Shown piece by piece: positions 1-9,791 of a stretch of DNA of 64,000 bases. The stretch covers positions 186,001 through 250,000 of the forward strand of contig CANLEM010000001.1 of the NCBI GenBank assembly GCA_947489685.1, given 5' to 3'. The stretch's first letter is position 1, and each line of letters opens with the position of its first letter. The position numbers were made by a program, and so were the translations under genes. This DNA comes from an uncultured Aquimarina sp. Its GTDB lineage: Bacteria > Bacteroidota > Bacteroidia > Flavobacteriales > Flavobacteriaceae. Below the pieces are notes generated by a model, which was given only the letters and a program-made list of their open reading frames with translations, searched no databases and was not told the origin of the DNA.

Positions 1-1
1 A

Positions 2-1813
2 ATGATCAAAGGAGAAGTGTTTTTATCCTTTAAAACACTTGAAAGTTATGATAATTTTGCATCAAGTAATGCATGGGGAGGGATAAACGGTAGCTTACGT
101 TGTTATGCACTACTTCATCCAAATCAGAATATTAATAATATCGAGAAATCTCTCATTGCTTTGGTAACCAAACATCGTCCACGAAGTAAAAATGTACACC
201 GCTATAAACTTCAGGCATTACATGAAATTCATTTTGATAATAATTATGATGGTATTAATGTGAGTTTGTTATGGATTTTTGGTTTAATAGGAATATTTCT
301 GATCTCTGTCGCATGTATCAATTTTATAAATATCTCAACAGCTCAGGCATTTTCTAGATCCAAAGAAATTGGAATCAAAAAAGTATTGGGAAGTTTTAAA
401 CAGCATTTATTCTGGCAATTTATTTCAGAAACATTTATAATAAGTTTGTTTGCAATGTGCTTGGGTGTTGTTATAGCTATTGCTGTTTTACCTTATTTTA
501 ATGCCCTTTTCGAACTTCATCTTTCTGCAAGTGCTTTACTGAATATAAAACTTATAAGCTTCACAATTGGCATGTTGATTTGTGTTTCACTTCTTGCTGG
601 AAGTTATCCAGGGATTTTATTGGCCAGAATTTTACCAACCCTTGCATTAAAAGGTAAGTTGACACAAAAAGATGCTGGCGGAAAATTAACAAGAAAAGTA
701 TTAGTAACTACTCAATTTATCATTTCTATATTATTAATAGCAACAACTATAATAATTAGTAGGCAAATTAATTATGCAATTAATGCCGATTTAGGTTTTG
801 AAAAAGATGCAATTGTGATGGTCGAAATTCCAGAAGATCTTGAACCAGTAAAAATAGAAGGATTAAAAGAACGACTAGCACAATTAGCGGGAGTAGAAAA
901 TGTAACAGCATGTTTGGCAAGCCCAGGAGCTAGTAATAATAACTGGGGAACTGGAATAAAATATCATAATAGACCAGAGTATGAAGAGTTTTCTATTTCT
1001 GCAAAAATGGCCGATGTAGATTATATCAATACTTTTGACCTCCAATTGGTAACCGGGCGCAATTTTTATACTGGTGATTCGATTACCGAGGTTGTGGTTA
1101 ATGAAAAACTTGCTCAACAATTAGGTTTAACCTCTCCTGATGAATTAATTGGAAAACGTGTAGAGCTTAATGGAGGATCTATCAAGGCTGCTATCGTTGG
1201 AGTGATCGCAGATTTTCATGATAAGAACTTTCACGAAAAAATTAACCCTATTTTCATTGCTCCTCAAACAAATGCTTATAGTGAATTGGCGATTAAAATT
1301 AATGATCGAGACGTAAAAAATACGTTAGCCGGAATTGAAGAAAGATGGAAAGAAGTCTTTACAAAATATATTTATGAATTTGATTTCTTGGATGAAAATG
1401 TAGCTCGACAGTATCAGGAAGAACAACGATTATTATCACTGTCTAAACTGTTCTCGACATTGGCTATTTTTATTAGTTGTTTGGGTCTTTATGGACTGAT
1501 TTCATTTTTCGTAGCGCAAAAAACCAAGGAGGTAGGAATCAGAAAAGTACTTGGTAGTAGTGTTACTGGTATTTTGATTTTGTTTATCCAGGATTTTTTC
1601 AAACTCATCTTAATAGCAGGAGCAGTAGCCACGCCATTAGCATGGTACTTTATGAATAATTGGTTACAAAATTATACCTATCATACCAAAATACATTGGT
1701 GGATTTTTGCAACATCTATAGGTGGATTGTTGATTATAACAATGTTAACGATTAGTTATCAGGCAATCAAGGCCGCTACGGCAAATCCTATAAAAAGCTT
1801 AAGAACAGAATAA
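2..1813 (+). CDS. MacB/FtsX-type ABC transporter permease, 5' truncated by window edge
   Basis: This is the C-terminal 603 residues of an inner-membrane permease of the MacB/FtsX class, whose full members next door are 806 and 836 residues, so roughly 200 N-terminal residues lie before the window. Visible parts are a first FtsX membrane block (about residues 85-220, with the SKEIGIKKVLGS coupling motif near 118), a periplasmic MacB-like domain (about 260-460), and a second FtsX block with KEVGIRKVLGSS near 505. It ends in NPIKSLRTE, the same tail style as its two downstream paralogs. It is 20 bp from the next permease and clearly in the same operon. The substrate cannot be told from sequence. 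The ATG at position 2 is an internal codon, not the start. Confidence 0.9.
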   Translation: MIKGEVFLSFKTLESYDNFASSNAWGGINGSLRCYALLHPNQNINNIEKSLIALVTKHRPRSKNVHRYKLQALHEIHFDNNYDGINVSLLWIFGLIGIFLISVACINFINISTAQAFSRSKEIGIKKVLGSFKQHLFWQFISETFIISLFAMCLGVVIAIAVLPYFNALFELHLSASALLNIKLISFTIGMLICVSLLAGSYPGILLARILPTLALKGKLTQKDAGGKLTRKVLVTTQFIISILLIATTIIISRQINYAINADLGFEKDAIVMVEIPEDLEPVKIEGLKERLAQLAGVENVTACLASPGASNNNWGTGIKYHNRPEYEEFSISAKMADVDYINTFDLQLVTGRNFYTGDSITEVVVNEKLAQQLGLTSPDELIGKRVELNGGSIKAAIVGVIADFHDKNFHEKINPIFIAPQTNAYSELAIKINDRDVKNTLAGIEERWKEVFTKYIYEFDFLDENVARQYQEEQRLLSLSKLFSTLAIFISCLGLYGLISFFVAQKTKEVGIRKVLGSSVTGILILFIQDFFKLILIAGAVATPLAWYFMNNWLQNYTYHTKIHWWIFATSIGGLLIITMLTISYQAIKAATANPIKSLRTE

Positions 1814-1833
1814 CGATCTAGTTAATTAACATT

Positions 1834-4254
1834 ATGTACACTTTATATTTCAAAATAGCAATACGATATCTGGTAAAGAATAAACTCTATTCTTTTATCA
1901 ACATACTGGGATTGGCCATTGGAGTAGCATCTTTTATTTTGATTATGATGTACGTTACTTATGAACGTAGTTATGATAAATTTAAAGGCTCTGAACAAGT
2001 GTATAGAGCTTACATGGATTATCTTATAGGAGACGTATATGCTGCTGGTGATGCGCAAACGTATAATGAGGTTGGCCCAACATTAAAAGAAGAGTTTCAA
2101 GAAGTGCTAGACTATGTTCGTTTTTATCGGTTAGGTAAAACCACGTTAAAGACAAATAATCATGCTTTAGAGATTAATAATGGTTGTATTGTGGATCCTA
2201 GTTATTTTGATGTTTTTGGTCAAAATTTAGTGCATGGAGATATTAATACAGCACTTAGAGAACCAAACACCATTGTATTAACAGAATCATTATCTCAAAA
2301 AATATTCGGAAACGAGAATCCTTTAGGTAGATCGATACAAATATTTAGAGATAGGTCAACAAATGCTACAGTAGTAGGGGTTATAAAGGACCTTCCACAA
2401 AACTCTCATTTTAAAATTAATTATTTACTCTCTTATACCACAATGCGTAATTGGGATGCCATTGGAGATAATATGAAAGAGCCTAATTGGAATAACAATG
2501 TTTATTTTACGTATATAAAAATTGATGAAAAGGCTAATGCCAGTTTACTTCAGAAAAAGATTATAGCTCGAGATTTGGATGAAGTTAATGATGAACGTAT
2601 GAATATAGAGCCTATAGAAGAGATTCATCTATATTCTAACAAACCATATGAAGCCGAAACAAATGGAAGTATTACAAGAATTAAGTTTTTAACAGCTATT
2701 GCATTTATTATTTTAATTCTTTCATGGCTCAATTATATCAACCTTTCTACCACCAAATCCTTAGAGCGGGCTAAAGAAATTGGTATTAGAAAAGTAGTGG
2801 GAGCTCAGAAAAAACAACTAATAATTCAATCTTTATTAGAGTCTATTATCTTGAATATATCAGCGATTATAATTGCCATCATACTAGCCGTAATCATATT
2901 GCCATTGTATAATGAGTTTACCGGCAAGGCAATGAGTTTTAATATTGATACTATTCAAAATCTAACTCCTATTTTAGGGATCATTTTGTTAGGGATGATA
3001 TTGGCGGGGTTATATCCGGCAATAATGTTAAGTAATTATACTCCATTAAAAGCACTTAAAGGAAAAACGAGAACATCTGCACAAGGGATCCATGTGCGAA
3101 AAGGACTAATTATTACTCAATTTTTTGCAACTATTGTTTTGTTAATTGGGACTATTATAGTTACAAAACAAATCAGTTTCATGCAAGACCAACCTATTGG
3201 TTCTGATTTAAATAATGTATTGGCTATAAATGGGGAAGTTTTAACAAATACATCCGATTCTCTTATTCGAAAAAATTATGTGGTTTTGCAAGAACAGCTT
3301 AAAAAATTACCATCTGTTGTCAATGCATCATTTGCCGTTACGTATCCAGGAGATGGTTACGATAATTTATCTTCTTTTATGGGGATTACATTCCCTAACG
3401 GAACCCTAGAAGAACAAAATGTTTGGTATAACTATGAAGTTGGTTCAGATTATTTTGATGTAATGGGAATCAAGTTTATTGCAGGCAAAGCTTTTACTCC
3501 TACCTCTATGGGGTACAGTCATGATATTGTTGTTAACGAAGAGTTCGTTAAGGAAATAGGCATCACAAATAGTAATGAGGCGATCCATAAAAAGGTAAAA
3601 TTCTGGAATCGAGAATGGAATATTGTTGGAGTAATTGAAGATTACCATCATTTTGGAGTAAAAACTCCTGTAACTCCTATTTTGATACGATATACACCTA
3701 CAAAAGATGTGCTATTAGTTAAATTAGATCCGCGCGTTACCTCTGTTTCAGGATACAGAGCTACCATAAATCAACTTCAAACCACATGGTCATCTGTTTT
3801 TCCCGAAAGTACGTTCAACTATACTTTTATCGATAAAAAATTCCAGGAGCAGTATAAAGAAGATAATAAATTTAGCGACGCATTTAAAATTTTTACAGCT
3901 TTGGCAATTTTTATTGCCGCATTGGGATTGTTTGGGCTTACATCATATACCTGTATCCAGCGTAAAAAAGAAATAGGAATTAGGAAAGTAAACGGGGCTA
4001 GCATTTTTAAAATCCTCCAATTACTAAATATCGATTTTATTAAATGGATAGGGATTGCATTTATTATTGCTATTCCTATATCAGGGTATGCTATGACTAC
4101 ATGGTTAGAAAACTTTGCAGTAAAAACAAGCCTAAATTGGTGGATATTTTTGTTGGCAGGATTAATGGTACTGGGAGTTACTTTACTTACTGTAAGCTGG
4201 CAAAGTTTTATTGCAGCCAATGGAAATCCTATTGATGCTTTAAGAGACGAATAA
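1834..4254 (+). CDS. MacB/FtsX-type ABC transporter permease
   Basis: A full-length 806-residue permease. It has an N-terminal membrane segment (about 15-40), a first periplasmic MacB-like domain, a three-helix FtsX block (about 285-410) carrying KEIGIRKVVGAQ, a second membrane segment near 430, a second periplasmic domain, and a C-terminal FtsX block with KEIGIRKVNGAS near 715. It ends NPIDALRDE. This duplicated 'two MacB_PCD plus two FtsX' layout is typical of Bacteroidota. The proteins couple ATP hydrolysis in the cytoplasm to movement of a periplasmic domain. The partner ATPase is the gene at 6812. It is the second of three tandem paralogs; its substrate is unknown. Confidence 0.93.
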   Translation: MYTLYFKIAIRYLVKNKLYSFINILGLAIGVASFILIMMYVTYERSYDKFKGSEQVYRAYMDYLIGDVYAAGDAQTYNEVGPTLKEEFQEVLDYVRFYRLGKTTLKTNNHALEINNGCIVDPSYFDVFGQNLVHGDINTALREPNTIVLTESLSQKIFGNENPLGRSIQIFRDRSTNATVVGVIKDLPQNSHFKINYLLSYTTMRNWDAIGDNMKEPNWNNNVYFTYIKIDEKANASLLQKKIIARDLDEVNDERMNIEPIEEIHLYSNKPYEAETNGSITRIKFLTAIAFIILILSWLNYINLSTTKSLERAKEIGIRKVVGAQKKQLIIQSLLESIILNISAIIIAIILAVIILPLYNEFTGKAMSFNIDTIQNLTPILGIILLGMILAGLYPAIMLSNYTPLKALKGKTRTSAQGIHVRKGLIITQFFATIVLLIGTIIVTKQISFMQDQPIGSDLNNVLAINGEVLTNTSDSLIRKNYVVLQEQLKKLPSVVNASFAVTYPGDGYDNLSSFMGITFPNGTLEEQNVWYNYEVGSDYFDVMGIKFIAGKAFTPTSMGYSHDIVVNEEFVKEIGITNSNEAIHKKVKFWNREWNIVGVIEDYHHFGVKTPVTPILIRYTPTKDVLLVKLDPRVTSVSGYRATINQLQTTWSSVFPESTFNYTFIDKKFQEQYKEDNKFSDAFKIFTALAIFIAALGLFGLTSYTCIQRKKEIGIRKVNGASIFKILQLLNIDFIKWIGIAFIIAIPISGYAMTTWLENFAVKTSLNWWIFLLAGLMVLGVTLLTVSWQSFIAANGNPIDALRDE

Positions 4255-4275
4255 ATCAATCAAAAAACATAAATC

Positions 4276-6786
4276 ATGCTTAAAAATTATTTCAAGATTA
4301 TATGGAGGAATTTGATTAGAGAAAAGCAATTTACTTTTCTAAACATATTGGGCTTAACAATTGGTATTGCCAGTTGTTTTATGATAGGTTTGTATGTGTA
4401 TAACGAAACGTCTTATGACACTTTTCATGAAAAGGGAGATCGTGTATATAGAGTAAACCAATCCAATATTTGGGGAGATTGGAATGAACAATTTGCAGCA
4501 ACAGGCCCAAATGTTGCAGAAGCTCTTAGAGCAGATGCTCCAGAGTTTGAGCAATTAACTCGTATACTAAGTATAGGAGAGCAAACCATGAGAAAAAAGA
4601 GTGAAAATCAAGACAGAGACTTGTTTAAAGAAGAAAAATCTTTTATGGCGGAAGAAAATTTCTTTGATGTATTTTCTTTTGGATTTAAAGAAGGAAATAT
4701 CAAAACAGCACTCAAAGAACCCATGAGTATGGTGATTACCGAGGAAACTGCGCAACGTTATTTTGGTACTGAAGACGTCCTAGGGGAGCAATTGGAAGTA
4801 AGAGAATCCGATGGCCAATGGAGTACATATACTGTGACTGCAGTATTAGAAGATGTCCCTACCAATTCTCATTTAGACTTCGATATTTTAATATCATTAT
4901 CAACAATTCATAATAGATTGAGTAGGCAAAACTGGTTATGGGCATGGACAGGCTTCTCTACATATGGTTTGATTAAAGCTGGAACTAATGTTGAAGCGCT
5001 AGAAGATAAAATCCAAGCGATACCACCAAAATGGGCGACTCTTACTACACAAAGACTATTTGATCAGTCGTATGAAGAATTTACCGACGGGAAAGAATGG
5101 AGGTTATATCTTCAACCCTTACGTGAGATTTACCTTTCGAATGATCCGGATGGTCACAGTTTTGGACCTAATGGAAACCCTCAGTTTGTAAAATTGTTTA
5201 TTGCTATCGGGATTTTGATCCTGTTTCTTTCTAGTATTAATTTTATGAACCTATCTACGGCCCGTTCTTCCAAAAGAGCAAAAGAAGTGGGTATACGAAA
5301 AGTACTTGGATCCGAAAGGAGGAGGCTGATCAAACAATTTATTCTGGAATCTACCCTTTTTGTGGCAGTAAGTACAGTTCTGGCTATCATATCGGTTCAA
5401 CTTTTTTTGAATGCCTTTAATACTATAGCAGATAAGAATTTGTCTTTGGTAGCGATACTTGGTAATCCGATTTGTATAGCACTTATTTTATTGTTTATAC
5501 TTATGCTTGGATTACTATCGGGTAGTTACCCCGCTTTTTACCTCTCGGCATTTAGACCGATAGAAATATTAAAAGGAAGGGTGTCTTCGGTATTTAAAGG
5601 AAAAAATTTAAGAAATGGTCTGGTGGTATTTCAATTTACAGTTTCGATTGCATTAATCATTTTTGCCTTCTTTGTGCAAAAGCAATTGTCGTATACCTCG
5701 GCTTTGGATTTAGGATTGATAAAGGATAACGTATTACAGATCCACAATTTTGAACAACTAGGCGAGAAAGGAGAAACACTAAAAGAAAAACTAAAAACAA
5801 TCCCGGCATTTACACACGTAGGTACGTCGTATGCGATACCTCCAAATGTCAGTTCTGGAGATAAATACAGAGCATTTGGTCCAGAACATCCTGCGTTACA
5901 TTTTGAAGATGTTCGAACCGAAGGAGATTTTCTAGAGCTTTTGGGACTCGAGTTTTTGGCAGGTAGGAATTTTGACCCACTACGAGAGGTTGATAAATAT
6001 GGGGTAGTGCTAAACGAAGCGGCAGTAAAAAACTTTGGATGGGGTACCAAAGAAACGTACGGTACGGATTCTCCGATAGGAAAATATGTGGCTATGACCA
6101 ACGAAGATGCAAGTAAAATGGAAGTATTGGGAGTGGTAAAAGATTTTAATTTTAGTAGTACCAAAGAGAAAATAGGCCCACTTGTAATCTTACATAAAGA
6201 CAACGATTGGGTATGGAATTATGGACGAGGACGAACCTATCTAGCCGCACGTATTAATCCTCAGTCTGTTACCAATACAGGAGAATTGCAAACGATAATT
6301 GATGATATCCAACAGGAAATGAAAAAAATGGATGCTTCTGTTTTGTTTGAATACAGTTTTTTGGATCAGGAGTTCGAAAGCACTTTTAGAACAGAACAGC
6401 AAATGGCTACCGTACTTAATATCTTTACGATACTGGCATTGATTATAGCGTGTCTGGGATTGTTTGGTCTTTCTGCTTTTTCTGCAGAGCAGCGTGTTAA
6501 AGAATTAGGGATACGAAAAGTTATGGGAGCCAAGGTGTCAGAATTGGCGATGTTGTTTTCTTCAGAGTTTACCAAGTTAATTATCCTTTCGGTGGTTTTG
6601 GCGTCTCCACTAGCGTATTTACTGGTTAAAGAATGGCTCAAAGACTTTGCATATAGTACACCAATAGAGTTTTGGGTATTTGCTACCGCAGCCGTAAGTG
6701 CCATTATTATTACAATACTAACCGTAAGTTTTCAAACCATAAAAATTGCAATGGCCAATCCTGTGGATAGCTTACGAACAGAATAA
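4276..6786 (+). CDS. MacB/FtsX-type ABC transporter permease
   Basis: A full-length 836-residue paralog of the two upstream permeases, with the same order: an N-terminal helix, a periplasmic MacB-like domain, an FtsX block with KEVGIRKVLGSE near residue 335, a second helix near 455, a periplasmic domain, and a C-terminal FtsX block with KELGIRKVMGAK near 740. It ends NPVDSLRTE. The start ATG sits 21 bp after the previous stop. GC and codon choice look slightly less AT-rich than in the two genes before it, so it may have diverged earlier. It is 25 bp upstream of the ATPase gene. Confidence 0.93.
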   Translation: MLKNYFKIIWRNLIREKQFTFLNILGLTIGIASCFMIGLYVYNETSYDTFHEKGDRVYRVNQSNIWGDWNEQFAATGPNVAEALRADAPEFEQLTRILSIGEQTMRKKSENQDRDLFKEEKSFMAEENFFDVFSFGFKEGNIKTALKEPMSMVITEETAQRYFGTEDVLGEQLEVRESDGQWSTYTVTAVLEDVPTNSHLDFDILISLSTIHNRLSRQNWLWAWTGFSTYGLIKAGTNVEALEDKIQAIPPKWATLTTQRLFDQSYEEFTDGKEWRLYLQPLREIYLSNDPDGHSFGPNGNPQFVKLFIAIGILILFLSSINFMNLSTARSSKRAKEVGIRKVLGSERRRLIKQFILESTLFVAVSTVLAIISVQLFLNAFNTIADKNLSLVAILGNPICIALILLFILMLGLLSGSYPAFYLSAFRPIEILKGRVSSVFKGKNLRNGLVVFQFTVSIALIIFAFFVQKQLSYTSALDLGLIKDNVLQIHNFEQLGEKGETLKEKLKTIPAFTHVGTSYAIPPNVSSGDKYRAFGPEHPALHFEDVRTEGDFLELLGLEFLAGRNFDPLREVDKYGVVLNEAAVKNFGWGTKETYGTDSPIGKYVAMTNEDASKMEVLGVVKDFNFSSTKEKIGPLVILHKDNDWVWNYGRGRTYLAARINPQSVTNTGELQTIIDDIQQEMKKMDASVLFEYSFLDQEFESTFRTEQQMATVLNIFTILALIIACLGLFGLSAFSAEQRVKELGIRKVMGAKVSELAMLFSSEFTKLIILSVVLASPLAYLLVKEWLKDFAYSTPIEFWVFATAAVSAIIITILTVSFQTIKIAMANPVDSLRTE

Positions 6787-6811
6787 ATTAGAATACATAA
6801 AATTTTGAAAT

Positions 6812-7474
6812 ATGCTATTACAATTAAATAATTTATCAAAATGGGTACAATCAGGAGGTCAAAAAGTATTTCTATTAAAGGATATTAGTTTTTGGGTGAA
6901 TGAAGGAGATTTTATATCCATTATGGGACCTTCGGGATCCGGAAAATCTACACTGCTAAACGTGATAGGTATGTTAGATGATTTTAATGAAGGAGAATAT
7001 GCGTTTTTAGATGAGCGTGTTCACAATTTAAAAGAAAAACATCGCGCAAACTTATATAAGCAGTACATGGGTTTTGTATTTCAGTCGTATCATTTGATTG
7101 ATGAGTTAACCGTAAAAGAAAACCTTGAGATGCCATTATTATATAAAAAACATGGATCTTCCGAAAGGAAAGCCTTAGTGGCGGATATGCTGGACCGGTT
7201 TAATATTGTAGGTAAAAAAGATCTTTTCCCAGCACAATTAAGTGGGGGACAACAACAATTAGTAGGTATCGCTAGAGCATTAATAGCTAATCCAAAATTG
7301 ATCCTTGCAGACGAACCTACGGGTAATTTAAACTCGAAACAAGGAGAAGAGATCATGGATATTTTTACCCAACTCAATAAAGAGGGAGTAACTATTATAC
7401 AAGTTACCCATTCTGAAAAAAATATGACTTACGGATCTAGAGTGATTAATCTGTTGGATGGTAGTATCGTTTAG
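6812..7474 (+). CDS. ABC transporter ATP-binding protein (LolD/MacB type)
   Basis: A 220-residue cytoplasmic ATPase of the MacB/LolD/FtsE class that would energise the three FtsX-type permeases upstream. The Walker A motif GPSGSGKST is at residues 39-47, the Q-loop (VFQS) near 89-92, the signature LSGGQ at 143-147, Walker B LILADEP with D167/E168, and the switch histidine near 200 (VTHS). An oddity is that the signature reads LSGGQQQL where the family nearly always has LSGGQQQR. It is the last gene of the operon, followed 18 bp later by a strong hairpin terminator. Confidence 0.95.
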   Translation: MLLQLNNLSKWVQSGGQKVFLLKDISFWVNEGDFISIMGPSGSGKSTLLNVIGMLDDFNEGEYAFLDERVHNLKEKHRANLYKQYMGFVFQSYHLIDELTVKENLEMPLLYKKHGSSERKALVADMLDRFNIVGKKDLFPAQLSGGQQQLVGIARALIANPKLILADEPTGNLNSKQGEEIMDIFTQLNKEGVTIIQVTHSEKNMTYGSRVINLLDGSIV

Positions 7475-7491
7475 AAATATAAACTAAAAAA

Positions 7492-7522
7492 ATGTCACCC
7501 TGAGCTTGTCGAAGGGTGACAT
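7492..7522. terminator. Bidirectional hairpin terminator; also a dispersed palindromic repeat
   Basis: A perfect 10-bp stem (7492-7501 with 7513-7522) with an A-run before and a T-run after, so it can stop transcription from both the ABC operon (+) and the convergent gene at 7554 (-). Its core (CCTGAGCTTGTCGAAGG) is a palindromic intergenic element I recognise as recurring in many bacterial genomes. Confidence 0.85.
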
Positions 7523-7553
7523 TTTTTTTACTTAGATTCTAATAATTTCGTAA

Positions 7554-9065
7554 TTACTCACTTTCGGGTGATGCCGCAAATTCCTTAATTGCTGTGTTTG
7601 GTTCTATAATATTATATCCATTCCAAAATTCGGAGTTGTACTTGGATAAATATTCAGGTTTTATAGATTTGTTTTCGACGCTACTTTTGTAATTAGTTTC
7701 TGATATTTGCTTAGAATCAAAAACCACAATTTCGTATTTACGTTTATAGGTATTTACTGCATCTATACCCAATGATAACTCATTTTGTTTACGTTTTCCT
7801 TTTACATGTTTGTTCTTTTCGATCACCTTGATGGGGCGGTCAAAGCCAAAGAATCCACCTCTATACATTTCTAAAAATCGCAAATCATATTTTTGATTAG
7901 TGCTTTTGGTAAAAAGCATTTTGGCCCGATATAAATTATCTTGATATTGAATTCCTAAAAGTTTAAAATTTCTAAGATTTCTTACATTTTCGTAATCTAC
8001 GCGAACCACAGCAAAATCTTGAGTGTTCACATACAATGTACCTTTAAAATCTTCCTTTCTTTTAGGCGAAAAATCAATAATGTAGACAGCTTCATCATTG
8101 ATATAGGTATAATCCTTAAGTTCGAAATTATATCTGCCAGATTTATTCAGGAAATTAGACATGACATCATCATTAAAAAATAAACTTGTCATTAAACTTT
8201 TTAATCCTGATTTACGGTTCTTTAAAAACTCACTTTTGTCTTCTTTTTTATCTTGTTTGGCTAATTCATCTTTAACCGTATTGGCATCTTCATTATTTTC
8301 TAGTAAAGAGTCTACCTGTACTTTGGTGCCAAACAACCCTGATTTTATTTTAAGATAGGAGTCAGGTTTTACATTTTCTTTGAAAATAGTTTCCATGCGC
8401 TTGGTCATTGCATCCATAGATACCTGATTGTTTTTATCATATAGCTCTGCTGCTTTGATGATATGTAATTTCCTTTTCTCAAAATCTCCATAAAGATCAC
8501 ATAAGGTTTCAGTATAGTATTCGGATTTTCTGGGGATGATAGATATCACACTATCTAATAGTTTTTTGTTAAGCTCTTTAATGGTAGATTTCTTAAAATC
8601 AACATCTAATTTCTTAATAGAATTAAATTCTGATTCTCTAAAAAACAAACGTCTTTGAGATAATTCAAAATTGTAATTTTGCGCTACACGATCTTTTACG
8701 TTGTCAATAATTTCGTCTACAGATAGGTTTTTATTCGAGATAAAAACACTTTTTAATTCTATAGCCTTAGGAGTAATATAAATAATACTATCGGTTGCCT
8801 GTTGTAATGAAACCCCTATTTTTTCATAACCCATAGATGATATATAGATGGAGTCAATTTTGGATAATGATTCATCTAAGTTGAGACTAAACCTTCCTTC
8901 TTCGTTGGTAATGATTCCTTGGTTTTCGGATAACTGAATAGTGGCATATGGGATAGGCTCATTCGTTTTTTTATCGACAACTTTTGAAGTAAAGGTTTGC
9001 GCAAATGTTACCGTTGTGATAAAGAATAATAAAAAAGAGATGATAATCGCCTTTTGATGTGTCAT
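7554..9065 (-). CDS. Secreted carboxypeptidase-regulatory-like domain protein
   Basis: A 503-residue exported protein. A signal peptide (about 1-22, ending TFAQ) is followed by a CarboxypepD_reg-like beta-sandwich (about 23-105), recognisable from the VVDKKTNEPIPYATI and GIITNEEGRFSL patterns. This is the domain found at the N terminus of many Bacteroidota outer-membrane proteins. The rest (about 110-500) has no motif I can assign, is rich in Lys/Asp and lacks obvious membrane strands of a TonB receptor. It may be a cell-surface or periplasmic protein, but its function is unknown. It converges on the ABC operon and shares its terminator. Confidence 0.85.
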   Translation of the reverse strand: MTHQKAIIISFLLFFITTVTFAQTFTSKVVDKKTNEPIPYATIQLSENQGIITNEEGRFSLNLDESLSKIDSIYISSMGYEKIGVSLQQATDSIIYITPKAIELKSVFISNKNLSVDEIIDNVKDRVAQNYNFELSQRRLFFRESEFNSIKKLDVDFKKSTIKELNKKLLDSVISIIPRKSEYYTETLCDLYGDFEKRKLHIIKAAELYDKNNQVSMDAMTKRMETIFKENVKPDSYLKIKSGLFGTKVQVDSLLENNEDANTVKDELAKQDKKEDKSEFLKNRKSGLKSLMTSLFFNDDVMSNFLNKSGRYNFELKDYTYINDEAVYIIDFSPKRKEDFKGTLYVNTQDFAVVRVDYENVRNLRNFKLLGIQYQDNLYRAKMLFTKSTNQKYDLRFLEMYRGGFFGFDRPIKVIEKNKHVKGKRKQNELSLGIDAVNTYKRKYEIVVFDSKQISETNYKSSVENKSIKPEYLSKYNSEFWNGYNIIEPNTAIKEFAASPESE

Positions 9066-9791
9066 GGTATAAAATTTTTGGTCTATTAGTAAGATACTAT
9101 TCTTTAAGACGTCTTTTACATCACAAAGGTTGCCTTGCTAATTGTAAAAAGAAGACTTTATTATCGAGCAATTGTTACAATAACCAGGCCAATCAAAAGG
9201 AAAACAGGAAATAATAACATGATAATCAGAATAATTTAAGGTAACTCTTTATCAAAAATGATAATTTTGAGAATAACAATTAGCGTTTCTTTAAGGGAGT
9301 ATTTCCAATTCTTTTTTTGCATATCCATGCTTTAGAAATGTATAAGTTAGTAATTAATTAGGTAATCACTTTTTACTCTTAAACTTCTTTAGTTTTTGAA
9401 CATTTTTCTATTCACGACAATTTTTTTTATCAAATTTTTAAAAGAAAAAAAGCACAGCAACATCTAGGTTTTTGTTAGATGTGACAGGGCTTTAGAGATA
9501 ATAATATTTGCATCTCTCAAAGTAGATAGTTACAATTTTTTAATTTTTTGGGTTAACATTTCAAAAATTGAAGAACGTATAACTGTACCAAAAAATAAGA
9601 AGCAATTATCCATTACAATATTTAGGGTTTTTTACTAAAAATGGATGTAAAATTTCTGATTATAAACTAAGTAATAGATAGAGGTTATAACAACCTAATA
9701 AAATATTAAAAAAAACGTTGCGCGACGTACGGGGGGAAACCGAAAAACCTTTTTTAAAAGAGTAGGTAATTATTAATAAAAATAAAAATTT
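9066..9791. other. 726-bp gene-poor region upstream of the bacteriocin-type locus
   Basis: No convincing gene longer than about 25 codons is visible. It is very AT-rich and holds several small inverted repeats: CATCTA/TAGATG (9461-9466 with 9476-9481), AGGTT/AACCT (9682-9696), and the near-palindrome ACGTTGCGCGACGT (9715-9728), which lies in a short GC-rich island 64 bp upstream of the peptide gene. These may be control sites for the peptide operon. I found no perfect TAnnTTTG box close to the start. A 19-codon hydrophobic ORF on the - strand (9161-9220) is noted under findings. Confidence 0.5.

Noticed and set aside
5631..6203. 190-codon open frame on the - strand inside a permease gene
   Set aside because: Antisense shadow of a clear FtsX-type permease; composition is Ser/Lys-rich nonsense with no family pattern.
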